Shown piece after piece: positions 1 through 5,875 of a DNA stretch of 6,322 nt. The position numbers and the translations under genes were made by a program. The notes beneath the pieces were generated by a model. That model was not told the DNA's origin, made no database searches, and saw only the letters and a program-made list of their open reading frames with translations. Numbering within the stretch: position 1 is the stretch's first letter; each line of letters begins with the position of its first letter. The DNA lies in the NCBI GenBank assembly GCA_027016055.1, contig JALWBF010000061.1, positions 5,984 through 12,305 on the forward strand, given 5' to 3'. The stretch is from Archaeoglobaceae archaeon. Its GTDB lineage: Archaea; Halobacteriota; Archaeoglobi; Archaeoglobales; Archaeoglobaceae.

Positions 1-9
1 AACAGCCAT
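1..9 (-). CDS. Start of an unidentified leftward gene (partial)
   Basis: Only the first three codons (Met-Ala-Val) lie in the window, read leftward from an ATG at 9-7. A strong SD-like GGGGGTG on the minus strand (21-15) sits five bases upstream, which supports this as a real start. The gene is divergent from the Nudix hydrolase and shares about 100 bp of promoter DNA with it. The minus strand has TATA-like sequences at about 66-57 and 42-33; the distal one would leave a short leader holding the SD. The product cannot be identified from three residues. Confidence 0.45.
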
Positions 10-50
10 CCTAACACCCCCTTTATAATGATTTAAATATCAGTGGGTTA

Positions 51-66
51 GCGAAACTATATAAAG
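51..66 (+). promoter_or_regulatory. Box A promoter of the Nudix gene
   Basis: The purine-rich BRE GCGAAA (51-56) is followed by the TATA box CTATATAAAG (57-66). A start of transcription about 26 nt downstream would fall near 87, giving a leader of about 22 nt before the ATG at 110. The TATA element is close to symmetric and could also serve the leftward gene at 1-9. No strong SD is visible before 110, only GAGAAG. Confidence 0.55.
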
Positions 67-109
67 ATTTTGCAATTTGTTTTAACGTCAGAGAAGCGTA
101 GAATCGAAT

Positions 110-520
110 ATGAAGTGCATAACACTGACGGTGGATGCCATAATTCCATACGAAGGCAAAATAGTGCTCATAAAGAGAAGGAATGAGCCGTTCAAGGATC
201 ATTACGCTCTGCCCGGGGGAATTGTTGAATACGGAGAAAGCATTGAGTCCGCTTTGATAAGAGAGGTGAAGGAAGAAACCGGTTTGGATGTAGAGATATA
301 CAGGCTTGTTGGAGTCTATTCCGATCCGAACAGGGATCCGAGGGGGCATTTTGTTTCGGTATGCTTCATAGCCGTTCCCAAGGGCGGAACTCTTAAAGCC
401 GATAGCGACGCAAAGGAAGTGGCGCTGTTTGAGCTAAGCAGGATACCAAAGTTAGCCTTCGATCACAATAAAATGATAGATGACGCAAAACCGTATTTGG
501 TCGAACTACTTCAGCGATAA
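110..520 (+). CDS. Nudix hydrolase, probable ADP-ribose pyrophosphatase
   Basis: The 136-residue product is a compact single-domain Nudix hydrolase. The Nudix box GX5EX7REUXEEXGU is complete at residues 37-59: G37, E43, then R51-E52-V-K-E55-E56-T-G58-L. The catalytic helix that binds Mg2+ is therefore intact. After the box comes the motif SDPNRDPRGH (about residues 71-80), which is typical of archaeal ADP-ribose pyrophosphatases that hydrolyse ADP-ribose to AMP and ribose 5-phosphate, so that activity is the best guess. No signal peptide or membrane segment is present, so it should be cytosolic. The start is the first ATG after a good TATA box. The transcription factor S gene follows after 47 bp and may be partly cotranscribed. 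Family assignment is firm; the substrate is inferred. Confidence 0.9.
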   Translation: MKCITLTVDAIIPYEGKIVLIKRRNEPFKDHYALPGGIVEYGESIESALIREVKEETGLDVEIYRLVGVYSDPNRDPRGHFVSVCFIAVPKGGTLKADSDAKEVALFELSRIPKLAFDHNKMIDDAKPYLVELLQR

Positions 521-521
521 A

Positions 522-531
522 AATTTAAAAA
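522..531 (+). promoter_or_regulatory. Possible TATA box for the transcription factor S gene
   Basis: AATTTAAAAA directly follows the Nudix stop codon. Initiation about 25 nt downstream, near 550, would place the SD GGAGGTGG (556-563) just inside the transcript. The match is loose and read-through from the Nudix gene is an alternative. Confidence 0.35.
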
Positions 532-567
532 GTGCAGTCAAACCTTAGATCTGCTGGAGGTGGTCAT

Positions 568-879
568 GTGGAATTCTGCCCCAAGTGTAAAAGCATAATG
601 GTATACAAGGGAGACAAGGTAGTCTGCAGGAAGTGCGGCTACGAAAAGCAGGCTGATTCAGATGAAGAGGTCGTCATAGTTTCGAAGAAGAACAAGGAGG
701 AAGTTCCTGTTATTGAAGGGGAAAACATAAAGACACTGCCGACTGTCAGAGTTGTTTGCCCGGCATGCGGGAACAAGGAGGCATACTGGTGGATGAGGCA
801 ACTGAGAGCGGCGGATGAGAGCGAAGTTAGATTTTTCAGATGCACGAAATGCGGAAAAACTTGGAGAGAATACGATTAA
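568..879 (+). CDS. tfs: Transcription factor S (TFS, TFIIS-like RNA cleavage factor)
   Basis: Counted from the GTG at 568, the protein has 103 residues, the usual TFS length. An N-terminal zinc ribbon uses C4, C7, C20 and C23. A charged linker follows. The C-terminal TFIIS-type zinc ribbon uses C64, C67, C92 and C95 and carries the acidic hairpin pair D83-E84 that enters the RNA polymerase active site and stimulates cleavage of backtracked transcripts. The ending KTWREYD is typical. The GTG is chosen because GGAGGTGG (556-563) is correctly spaced and homologues begin at the residue just before EFCPKC. A longer in-frame start at 532 would add 12 non-conserved residues and bury the SD. The ATG at 566 is out of frame. 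The cysteines and catalytic acids are all intact, so it should be active. Confidence 0.95.
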   Translation: MEFCPKCKSIMVYKGDKVVCRKCGYEKQADSDEEVVIVSKKNKEEVPVIEGENIKTLPTVRVVCPACGNKEAYWWMRQLRAADESEVRFFRCTKCGKTWREYD

Positions 880-923
880 ACTATGCTCTTCTTCTAAATT
901 TTTATTATTGTTTTTATTATTGT
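880..923 (+). terminator. T-rich transcription terminator after tfs, with a 12-bp tandem repeat
   Basis: The tfs stop is followed by a run of T-rich sequence, including the 12-base unit TTTTTATTATTG repeated exactly at 899-910 and 911-922 and followed by TTTTG. Archaeal RNA polymerase terminates at oligo-T stretches on the non-template strand, so this is a likely two-step terminator for the tfs transcript. No stem-loop is needed or seen. Confidence 0.55.
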
Positions 924-1228
924 TTTGAATAATTTTAAAAGTTTTATATTTTAATTTTGCAGTGTCAACTCATCATCATTATTGTTATAATCATTATTTT
1001 TAGGTAGCAATCAGTTTGACTAAAAATCGAAAAATCTATATAGGCATTATTGTGATGATTTGTATGATGATTATGGATATTATCATTACAAAATTAGCTA
1101 AAGATTTGTTCGATTTTCAAAAAAACAATTATAAAATATCCAATGTGCTATATATCTTACATCATAATAATTATAATTATTTTATAAATTTAGTTAAATA
1201 TAAATATCTTAGAGTATAACGTTTTATC
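924..1228. other. AT-rich low-complexity intergenic region
   Basis: About 300 bases of strongly AT-rich sequence with reiterated short words such as ATTATTGT (also at 978-985 and 1046-1053), ATCATT and ATAATTAT. A 67-codon ORF can be read from a TTG at 1016 to 1219. Its product is rich in I, M, N, K and Y with one hydrophobic stretch (residues about 8-26). It lacks a convincing SD, its codon use follows base composition rather than the neighbouring genes, and it resembles no family I know. I see no RNA gene, terminal inverted repeat or transposase here. Confidence 0.5.
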
Positions 1229-1238
1229 GGAGGTGGTG
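1229..1238 (+). promoter_or_regulatory. Very strong ribosome binding site
   Basis: GGAGGTGGTG ends three bases before the ATG at 1242 and is the best SD match in the window. It is the main reason to regard the 27-codon ORF behind it as translated now or in the past. It sits at the abrupt change from AT-rich DNA to normal-composition sequence. Confidence 0.65.
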
Positions 1239-1241
1239 AAG

Positions 1242-1325
1242 ATGGAGAAGAGGCCGGAGGTTAGGAAGGAAAAGGAGGAAGCCGAGAAGGTGTTTAAGGG
1301 AATAAGGTTGTTTGTAGCTGGTTAA
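1242..1325 (+). CDS. 27-residue charged peptide, or 5' remnant of a lost gene
   Basis: The ORF runs from ATG to TAA and encodes MEKRPEVRKEKEEAEK followed by VFKGIRLFVAG. The first 16 residues are mostly charged (E, K, R) and could form a helix; the last 11 are more hydrophobic. Codons (AAG, GAG, AGG, CCG) match the window's real genes and not the AT-rich DNA around it, and the SD is excellent, so it does not look like chance. The length and abrupt end leave two readings: a genuine small protein, or the 5' end of a longer gene whose remainder has been deleted. The TATA box of the UbiA-family gene starts 15 bases after the stop. I do not recognise the peptide. Confidence 0.4.
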   Translation: MEKRPEVRKEKEEAEKVFKGIRLFVAG

Positions 1326-1338
1326 ATAATCACATTTA

Positions 1339-1357
1339 AACTATATATTTTATAAAA
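1339..1357 (+). promoter_or_regulatory. TATA box region for the UbiA-family gene (leaderless)
   Basis: An extended TATA region (CTATATAT at 1341-1348, followed by TTTATAAAA) lies about 26 nt before the ATG at 1374. Initiation would fall within a few bases of the start codon, and no SD is present in the A/T-only sequence before it, so a leaderless mRNA is expected. Confidence 0.5.
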
Positions 1358-1373
1358 TTAAATTAAATATTTT

Positions 1374-2249
1374 ATGTCAATTTTCAAAAATATTTTTGAA
1401 ATATTCAGGCTCTCCGCATATCCTCCAAATTTTATATATCCCATACCCTTTTTGACTCTTCTCGTCTTTTCGATGGCAAATGGAAGCTTTCAATCCCTTC
1501 TAACAGCCATGGCTTTCACCTACACGTTTTATCCGGCTGTGAATCTGTGGAATCACGTTAACGATGTTGAAGAAGACAAACTTTCCGGAAGGATAAACAT
1601 TCTAACGGAAAATTCAGCCGTCAGAAAAGCTACGATCGCTCTTACCGTAGTGCTTTACGCAATCTCTTCAGTAATAGCCTATCTAAAGTCGAGATGCTTT
1701 TTGTTCTTTCTCATATGCCTCCTTCTAACTTGGGCTTATTCTGACAGAATGATCCTCGGAAGGATCGCCTTAAGACTTAAGGATCACTACATAACGGAGA
1801 TCATGACCTTCGCTCTCGCTTATCCCTCATTTACACTTCTCCTCTGGTCCTTCTTCGATAACTTAAATTTCAAAGCTATAGCACTCGCAACGACCGTTAC
1901 CCTTCTAACGCTTTCCGGCGCGGTTTTGAAGGATCTTAAGGATATAACCGGAGACGAGCTTGCTGGATTGAAGACGCTTGCGGTGGTCTTTAGTCCTAAA
2001 ACTCTGTTAAAAACATCTATCACACTTCATTGGCTCTATTACATCTCGATAGCCTTATTCGTATTTTTTAAAATATACAGCATGTCTAACGTCGTAGCTT
2101 TGATTCCGTCCATCATGCTTCTTTACGCAACGATAAAGCTCAGTAAAAACTCGTGGAGATTAACATTCGAGGTATTAAATGCCATCAAGGCTATGACTTT
2201 ATCCTCCATAGCATCCCTAATCCTGCTTACAGTTTCATCTCTAACATAG
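1374..2249 (+). CDS. UbiA-family integral membrane prenyltransferase
   Basis: The 291-residue product is a polytopic membrane protein with roughly eight or nine hydrophobic segments, typical of UbiA enzymes, which transfer an isoprenoid diphosphate to an acceptor within the membrane. Both Asp-rich sites that bind Mg2+-diphosphate are present: N60xxxD64xxxD68 and D187xxD190xxxD194, the latter followed by the usual small/Gly-Leu-Lys-Thr stretch. A YSD...LRLK segment (about 122-136) matches the central cytosolic loop region. Archaeal relatives make the lipid precursor digeranylgeranylglyceryl phosphate, menaquinone or heme intermediates; the RP signature that often follows the first motif is absent, so I do not assign a substrate. 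The last 23 bases overlap the 3' end of the convergent FIST-like gene. Family is firm, acceptor unknown. Confidence 0.8.
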   Translation: MSIFKNIFEIFRLSAYPPNFIYPIPFLTLLVFSMANGSFQSLLTAMAFTYTFYPAVNLWNHVNDVEEDKLSGRINILTENSAVRKATIALTVVLYAISSVIAYLKSRCFLFFLICLLLTWAYSDRMILGRIALRLKDHYITEIMTFALAYPSFTLLLWSFFDNLNFKAIALATTVTLLTLSGAVLKDLKDITGDELAGLKTLAVVFSPKTLLKTSITLHWLYYISIALFVFFKIYSMSNVVALIPSIMLLYATIKLSKNSWRLTFEVLNAIKAMTLSSIASLILLTVSSLT

Positions 2250-3552
2250 CGGAAGTCCCGGTGCCGTTGAAGCATATTCCCCTTTCTATTTCGCTCATGA
2301 ACTTCTTTTCCATACTTCTCAAACGTATCGATGGACATGATGTGAACAGCCCGAGATAGCGTTGGCAAAAGGTTTTCGCATACTCAGCTACTTCGGTGAC
2401 TCTACCTCCAAACATCGGAAAGACGTTGTAATCTATCAAGAATAGGTCGAACGAATCTTCGAACCTCTTGCATTTAAACAGTTCTTCAAACCTTTTTAAG
2501 CTGTAGTATTCTCCCAAAAACAGAGCTTCGTCGTAAAAACCGTCCGTATCGAATAGAGAAGGATATATTCCAAGCGGGTAAGGAAGTAAGCCGAGCAACG
2601 AACATCCGTATGTAATCTTGCTTAAGAAAGCTAAAGCATATGGCGTGACCGTCTGAAGCTTTCCCTCATTAAGCTTACTTAGCGCTTCGTCCTTACTGAG
2701 TTCTCTAAGGGAACTTATCCTCGCTTCCAAGAACTTCGTAGCTCTTATTCCGTTGACCTCTCCAATAGCAACGCCTTTTTTAACCACTCTAACGATTTCC
2801 GCTTCCGGAAACGTATTTCTGAGGATTTCCACTGTTTCCTCGAAGCTGTTGCCCCTTTCTGGAAATACGTCATGGAAGCTTGCATTTAGCTTACCTTTAA
2901 AACATACGGCTACAATACCTCTGCCTATGCTCTCGTAATTCGCGAATATCTTTGGAAAACCGGTTCTTGCCTCAAGCGGTAGCAAGTTCATACCGATGAT
3001 ATCGGTATCTCTTGGCATGCTCCTCAAAACCTTGTTGACCGGAAAAACATACTTGGACTCAAGCACATCGGAATACTTTCTCAGAACCCTTATCTTATCA
3101 TTCAACGATCTTGCTGAAATGTATTTCGTATAATGGTATATGTTGCTGAAGTAAAACCTTAACATTTCGAATCTGCTCGAAAAGTAGAAAAGCGGAAAGA
3201 TCAATATGGCTGTGTTCCATCCGGAAACGTCTCTACCAATCTTTTTAAAGGCATCCTTACCCTTGGCATAGAAAATCTCAACGTTATCCGAGTCCATAAG
3301 CAGTATTACCAAACCGGAAGTCCAAGTTTCATTTGGAGTAGTGTAACCTTCAACGAAGCATCCGGTCATCTTGGCATCTGGGAATCTATCTTTCAAATAT
3401 GCAAGCACCTTCTCGTGATCGTTCAGGACTGAATCCGTAAAGAATACGAGTAAAACGTTCGGATCTATATTTAAAGCAGAAAATTTACTTTCGAGATCCC
3501 TTACTATCTCCTCGTAGTTACTGAAGGGCGTGCAGACTACTTCCACGTTCAT
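2227..3552 (-). CDS. Divergent FIST-domain-like protein (putative ligand sensor)
   Basis: The 441-residue soluble protein has the outline of a FIST sensor: a FIST_N-like first half and a FIST_C-like second half. In the first half, residues 33-86 show a beta strand (VLLVFFTDS), a helix, then TGCFVEGYTT and a hydrophobic strand. This pattern matches the FIST segment where a 'GCST.GE' turn follows a predicted strand. Residues about 175-220 (DTDIIGMNLLP to GIVAVCFKGKL) fit the later FIST_N strands. About 255-275 (VKKGVAIGEVNGIRATKF) resembles the FIST 'eldG.pA' turn. The C-terminal GEI-type signature is not clear, so the protein is a diverged member or a relative. FIST domains are thought to bind small ligands such as amino acids. 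It is the third gene of the KaiC-like operon; its ATG overlaps the preceding stop as ATGA. Confidence 0.55.
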   Translation of the reverse strand: MNVEVVCTPFSNYEEIVRDLESKFSALNIDPNVLLVFFTDSVLNDHEKVLAYLKDRFPDAKMTGCFVEGYTTPNETWTSGLVILLMDSDNVEIFYAKGKDAFKKIGRDVSGWNTAILIFPLFYFSSRFEMLRFYFSNIYHYTKYISARSLNDKIRVLRKYSDVLESKYVFPVNKVLRSMPRDTDIIGMNLLPLEARTGFPKIFANYESIGRGIVAVCFKGKLNASFHDVFPERGNSFEETVEILRNTFPEAEIVRVVKKGVAIGEVNGIRATKFLEARISSLRELSKDEALSKLNEGKLQTVTPYALAFLSKITYGCSLLGLLPYPLGIYPSLFDTDGFYDEALFLGEYYSLKRFEELFKCKRFEDSFDLFLIDYNVFPMFGGRVTEVAEYAKTFCQRYLGLFTSCPSIRLRSMEKKFMSEIERGICFNGTGTSAMLEMKL

Positions 3553-3899
3553 ATTAATTCCCTTATCTTTTTACAAATCGACTTTGCATCGACGTCAAGC
3601 CTGTATATTGAAAATTCGTCGCAGGTTATTACAGTTAGAACGAGGGTTCTTGAAACTGGATACATCTTAATGATTACATCGTTAAATTTAAAGCTGACCT
3701 CCTCCAATTTTCCGTTGAATATTTCGTAAAGTATATTTTTTATGTTGTTTTCCAAGTTGTAGAGTATGTTCAGAAACCTCGCAGACCTTTTCCTAACCTC
3801 CGCAATTATGGGTGTGCCATCTATTCTGTAGAGCACAACCATTTGAACGCTCGGATTTGTCATCAGCGGTCTGATAGCGTTGTAGACATCTAAGAGCAT
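3549..3899 (-). CDS. Roadblock/LC7-like domain protein
   Basis: The 116-residue product is one small alpha/beta domain. An N-terminal helix (LLDVYNAIRPLMTNPSV) is followed by a strand and turn with the typical Roadblock wording 'QMVVLYRIDGTPIIAEV' (about residues 19-35). A long central helix follows (about 39-60), then strands (VSFKFNDVIIKMYPV, TLVLTVIT) and a C-terminal helix. Roadblock/LC7 proteins form dimers and act as scaffolds or regulators of NTPases, in prokaryotes usually MglA-type GTPases. Here the neighbour is a KaiC-like ATPase, which suggests that partner. The gene overlaps the ATPase stop by 10 bases with an SD (GAGGGTGATC) inside the ATPase 3' end, and its TGA overlaps the next ATG. 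Translational coupling of all three genes is likely. Fold assignment is from pattern reading only. Confidence 0.65.
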   Translation of the reverse strand: MLLDVYNAIRPLMTNPSVQMVVLYRIDGTPIIAEVRKRSARFLNILYNLENNIKNILYEIFNGKLEEVSFKFNDVIIKMYPVSRTLVLTVITCDEFSIYRLDVDAKSICKKIRELI

Positions 3900-4756
3900 T
3901 CGATCACCCTCTTTATTATCTTAATCAGTTCTTCCTTCGATATCGGTATCTCATCCTCCGTTAGCTTTTTAAGTCTCCTTAAGACTACCGGATCTATCTC
4001 CTTTTTATCAACCTCCCTTAGAACATCCTCCAAATCGACCTTTGTTTTTCTCTCCTCAACGTAAGCCGAACCTTCAACAACGATACCGAGCCCCCTGAGT
4101 ATTCTATACGGAAATATCCCCTCCGCATGCCATGAGCCTCGATGCTTGATTATTCTAAGCGTTCTGTTAAAGGCTTCGCCGTAGCCTATGTTCTCAAGAT
4201 GTATCACGCTGTCTCCCAAGAACACCGGAACGGTTATCGAGGGATTGTTCAAATTGCCGTCCAACGGCTCTTCGAGGGTAACCACGGAAGTTCCGGCTTC
4301 TCTTAGCTTTGAGAAAAACCAGTTCACATCCTTCCTCATTTCAAAGCTGAGGGAGGCGATGAGGGGTGTAAATGAGTCCACAACTATCCGAACCTTGTCG
4401 TTGGATGCGTTGCTCAATATAAAATCGAGCAGATCGCTATTCAAATACACTATGTCCTCGACGTGAAAGTTACTACCGACGAGTAGTTTACCTTCATCTA
4501 TGTAATCCACAACTTCATCCCAACCCATAGACAAAGCCAAATCGATTATCCTCCTTTCATCCATATCGAACGAAACGAAGATTCCTTTCTCATCGTTTTC
4601 CAAACCCTTAAGCAAAAACTGCAACGCAAAAATCGTTTTACCAACTCCAGCTGAACCTAAAACGATATTTACTGTATTTGGACAGTAACCCCCTCCCAAA
4701 AGTTCATCCAAACCAAAAATACCAGTTTTAACTCTACCATCCTTGTTGATCATCAT
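3890..4756 (-). CDS. Single-domain KaiC-like RecA-fold ATPase
   Basis: The 288-residue product opens with the KaiC-family phrase TGIFGLDELLGGGY, then Walker A GSAGVGKT (34-41), FVSFDMDERR (60-69), Walker B RIVVDS (123-128) and, near residues 198-221, the KaiC C-terminal pattern RTLRIIKHRGSWHAEG with GIVV soon after. It has one RecA domain where cyanobacterial KaiC has two. After about residue 225 comes a charged, mostly helical tail of about 60 residues. The adjacent glutamate pair that KaiC uses for catalysis, after the strand following Walker A, is replaced by D64-M65, so hydrolysis may be slow or rely on another residue. Such archaeal proteins are often assumed to have signalling or regulatory roles; none is proven for this one. 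First gene of a three-gene operon, with no SD and a TATA box at about -26, so probably leaderless. Confidence 0.85.
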   Translation of the reverse strand: MMINKDGRVKTGIFGLDELLGGGYCPNTVNIVLGSAGVGKTIFALQFLLKGLENDEKGIFVSFDMDERRIIDLALSMGWDEVVDYIDEGKLLVGSNFHVEDIVYLNSDLLDFILSNASNDKVRIVVDSFTPLIASLSFEMRKDVNWFFSKLREAGTSVVTLEEPLDGNLNNPSITVPVFLGDSVIHLENIGYGEAFNRTLRIIKHRGSWHAEGIFPYRILRGLGIVVEGSAYVEERKTKVDLEDVLREVDKKEIDPVVLRRLKKLTEDEIPISKEELIKIIKRVIECS

Positions 4757-4780
4757 TAGGATTAAGATTCGGTGGAGGGG

Positions 4781-4798
4781 TATTTATAAATTTTTAAC
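4781..4798 (-). promoter_or_regulatory. Box A promoter of the KaiC-like operon
   Basis: On the minus strand GTTAAAAA (BRE-like, 4798-4791) precedes TTTATAAATA (4790-4781). Initiation about 26 nt downstream would fall near 4760, almost at the ATG (4756-4754), and no SD is present, so the operon's first gene is probably read from a leaderless mRNA. Two ATG codons are adjacent (4756 and 4753). Confidence 0.55.
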
Positions 4799-4814
4799 GC
4801 CAAATGATTTAGAT

Positions 4815-4821
4815 AAAAAAA
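4815..4821 (-). terminator. Oligo-T terminator after radA
   Basis: Seven consecutive T on the minus strand begin five bases past the radA TAA stop. This is a typical archaeal terminator and separates radA from the KaiC-like operon that starts 70 bp downstream on the same strand. Confidence 0.65.
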
Positions 4822-4826
4822 TTTAA

Positions 4827-5819
4827 TTATTTGTCTTCAATACCTCTCTCCGTAATTTTGAATACTACCTCGCCTTCCGGCAAATGGGGCGAGTCGATGA
4901 GCCTGGCAACCCTAAGCTCTCCTTTGCTCTTCTTCAAATAAATTCTAAATGTTGCGGTGTGGGCAACTACATGCCCGCCGATTGGTCTTGTCGGATCGCC
5001 GTAGTATGCATCCGGCTTGGCTTGAACCTGATTCGTAACGACTATCGCAGCGTTGAAGATCTCTCCGAACCTCATGAGATCGTGGAGGTGCTTGTTTAGC
5101 TTCTGCTGTCTATCAGCCAAAGTCCCTCTTCCAACGTATTCTGCTCTGAAGTGCGATGTCAACGAGTCGACGATGAGCAGTCTTACCGGCTTTCCATCTT
5201 TCATCAACTTTTGAGCCAGCTCCTTTGCGTTATCCACGAGCAACATCTGATGATTGGAGTTGTAAGCCTGAGCGACGTATATGTTCTTCAGAACCTCCTT
5301 TGGATCGAGTCCCTTCGCTTCAGCCATCTGAACTATTCTTTCAGGTCTGAACGTGTTTTCGGTATCTATAACGATTACAGAACCTTCAAGTCCGCCTTGA
5401 TCCCTCGGAAGTTGAACGTTTACCGCGAGCTGATGACAGATTTGGGTTTTTCCGCTTCCGAACTCTCCGAAGAGTTCTGTAATGGCTTGGGTTTCAATTC
5501 CTCCGCCAAGCAGTGAATCCAAAGCCTTACTGCCGGTGGTTATCTTACCTATGCTCTGCCTCCTCTCCAACAACTTTTCTCCGCTCTCGAACCCGCCCAT
5601 ATTGGCTAATTTTCTTGCAGCTGTGATGATCTTAGCGGCAGTGGATTCACCTATTTCAGCCACCGCACTCAACTCCTGAGGAGATGCAACCGCTACGGCT
5701 TCAATCGTCGTGAATCCGGCTTCCCTCAACTTCTCGGCAATAGCCGGACCTACTCCCGGCAAATCCTCAAGATCCACCATCTTTCCATCAACAACCTCTT
5801 CAACATCCTTCTTCGCCAT
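4827..5819 (-). CDS. radA: DNA repair and recombination protein RadA
   Basis: The 330-residue product is full-length archaeal RadA, the Rad51/RecA orthologue that forms filaments on single-stranded DNA and drives homologous strand exchange. The N-terminal helix-hairpin-helix domain spans about residues 16-72 (DLPGVGPAIAEKL). The linker carries the polymerisation phenylalanine F77 in GGFESG. The ATPase core begins with TTGSKALDSLLGGGIET, followed by Walker A GEFGSGKT (118-125), catalytic E154 in DTENTFRPER and Walker B LLIVD (214-218). The DNA-binding loops are present, including GRGTLADRQQKLN and the region from TNQVQAKPD to RPIGGHV. Start: ATG at 5819 with SD GAGGTGA about six bases upstream. 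It has its own terminator. Nothing is missing or unusual in the protein. Confidence 0.98.
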   Translation of the reverse strand: MAKKDVEEVVDGKMVDLEDLPGVGPAIAEKLREAGFTTIEAVAVASPQELSAVAEIGESTAAKIITAARKLANMGGFESGEKLLERRQSIGKITTGSKALDSLLGGGIETQAITELFGEFGSGKTQICHQLAVNVQLPRDQGGLEGSVIVIDTENTFRPERIVQMAEAKGLDPKEVLKNIYVAQAYNSNHQMLLVDNAKELAQKLMKDGKPVRLLIVDSLTSHFRAEYVGRGTLADRQQKLNKHLHDLMRFGEIFNAAIVVTNQVQAKPDAYYGDPTRPIGGHVVAHTATFRIYLKKSKGELRVARLIDSPHLPEGEVVFKITERGIEDK

Positions 5820-5837
5820 ACGTTCACCTCTCCGTTA

Positions 5838-5848
5838 CGCTTAAATAC
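5838..5848 (+). promoter_or_regulatory. TATA box for the H/ACA guide RNA
   Basis: CTTAAATAC (5840-5848), preceded by the CCGTTACG stretch, is centred about 26 nt before 5869-5870, the first bases of the guide RNA lower stem. This is the expected TATA-to-start distance for archaea. The element lies within the radA 5' leader region, so the two divergent promoters interlock. Confidence 0.5.
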
Positions 5849-5859
5849 ATCCCAACCTA

Positions 5860-5875
5860 CTATATATCGCTCCGC
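5860..5875 (-). promoter_or_regulatory. radA promoter, overlapping the H/ACA RNA gene start
   Basis: On the minus strand GCGGAGC (BRE-like, 5875-5869) precedes GATATATAG (5868-5860). Initiation about 25 nt downstream, near 5838, gives a leader of about 19 nt that contains the radA SD (GGAGAGGTGA). The BRE is formed by the first seven bases of the divergent guide RNA gene. Confidence 0.6.

Noticed and set aside
532..567. Longer start for transcription factor S at 532
   Set aside because: The 12 extra residues do not belong to the family, and the SD GGAGGTGG would lie inside the coding region; the GTG at 568 fits both spacing and homology.
1016..1219. 67-codon ORF from a TTG start with a possible membrane segment
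   Set aside because: It lies in AT-rich low-complexity DNA, its amino-acid make-up mirrors base composition, and it has no good SD or TATA at a proper distance. Kept only as a note in the AT-rich region entry.
2123..2368. Small ORFs on both strands across the UbiA/FIST-like junction
   Set aside because: They overlap two better-supported genes in other frames and show no recognisable motif.
4188..4466. Plus-strand ORFs inside the KaiC-like gene, and similar ones inside radA and the FIST-like gene
   Set aside because: They are antisense shadows of genes with clear family motifs and lack their own SD sites or recognisable domains.
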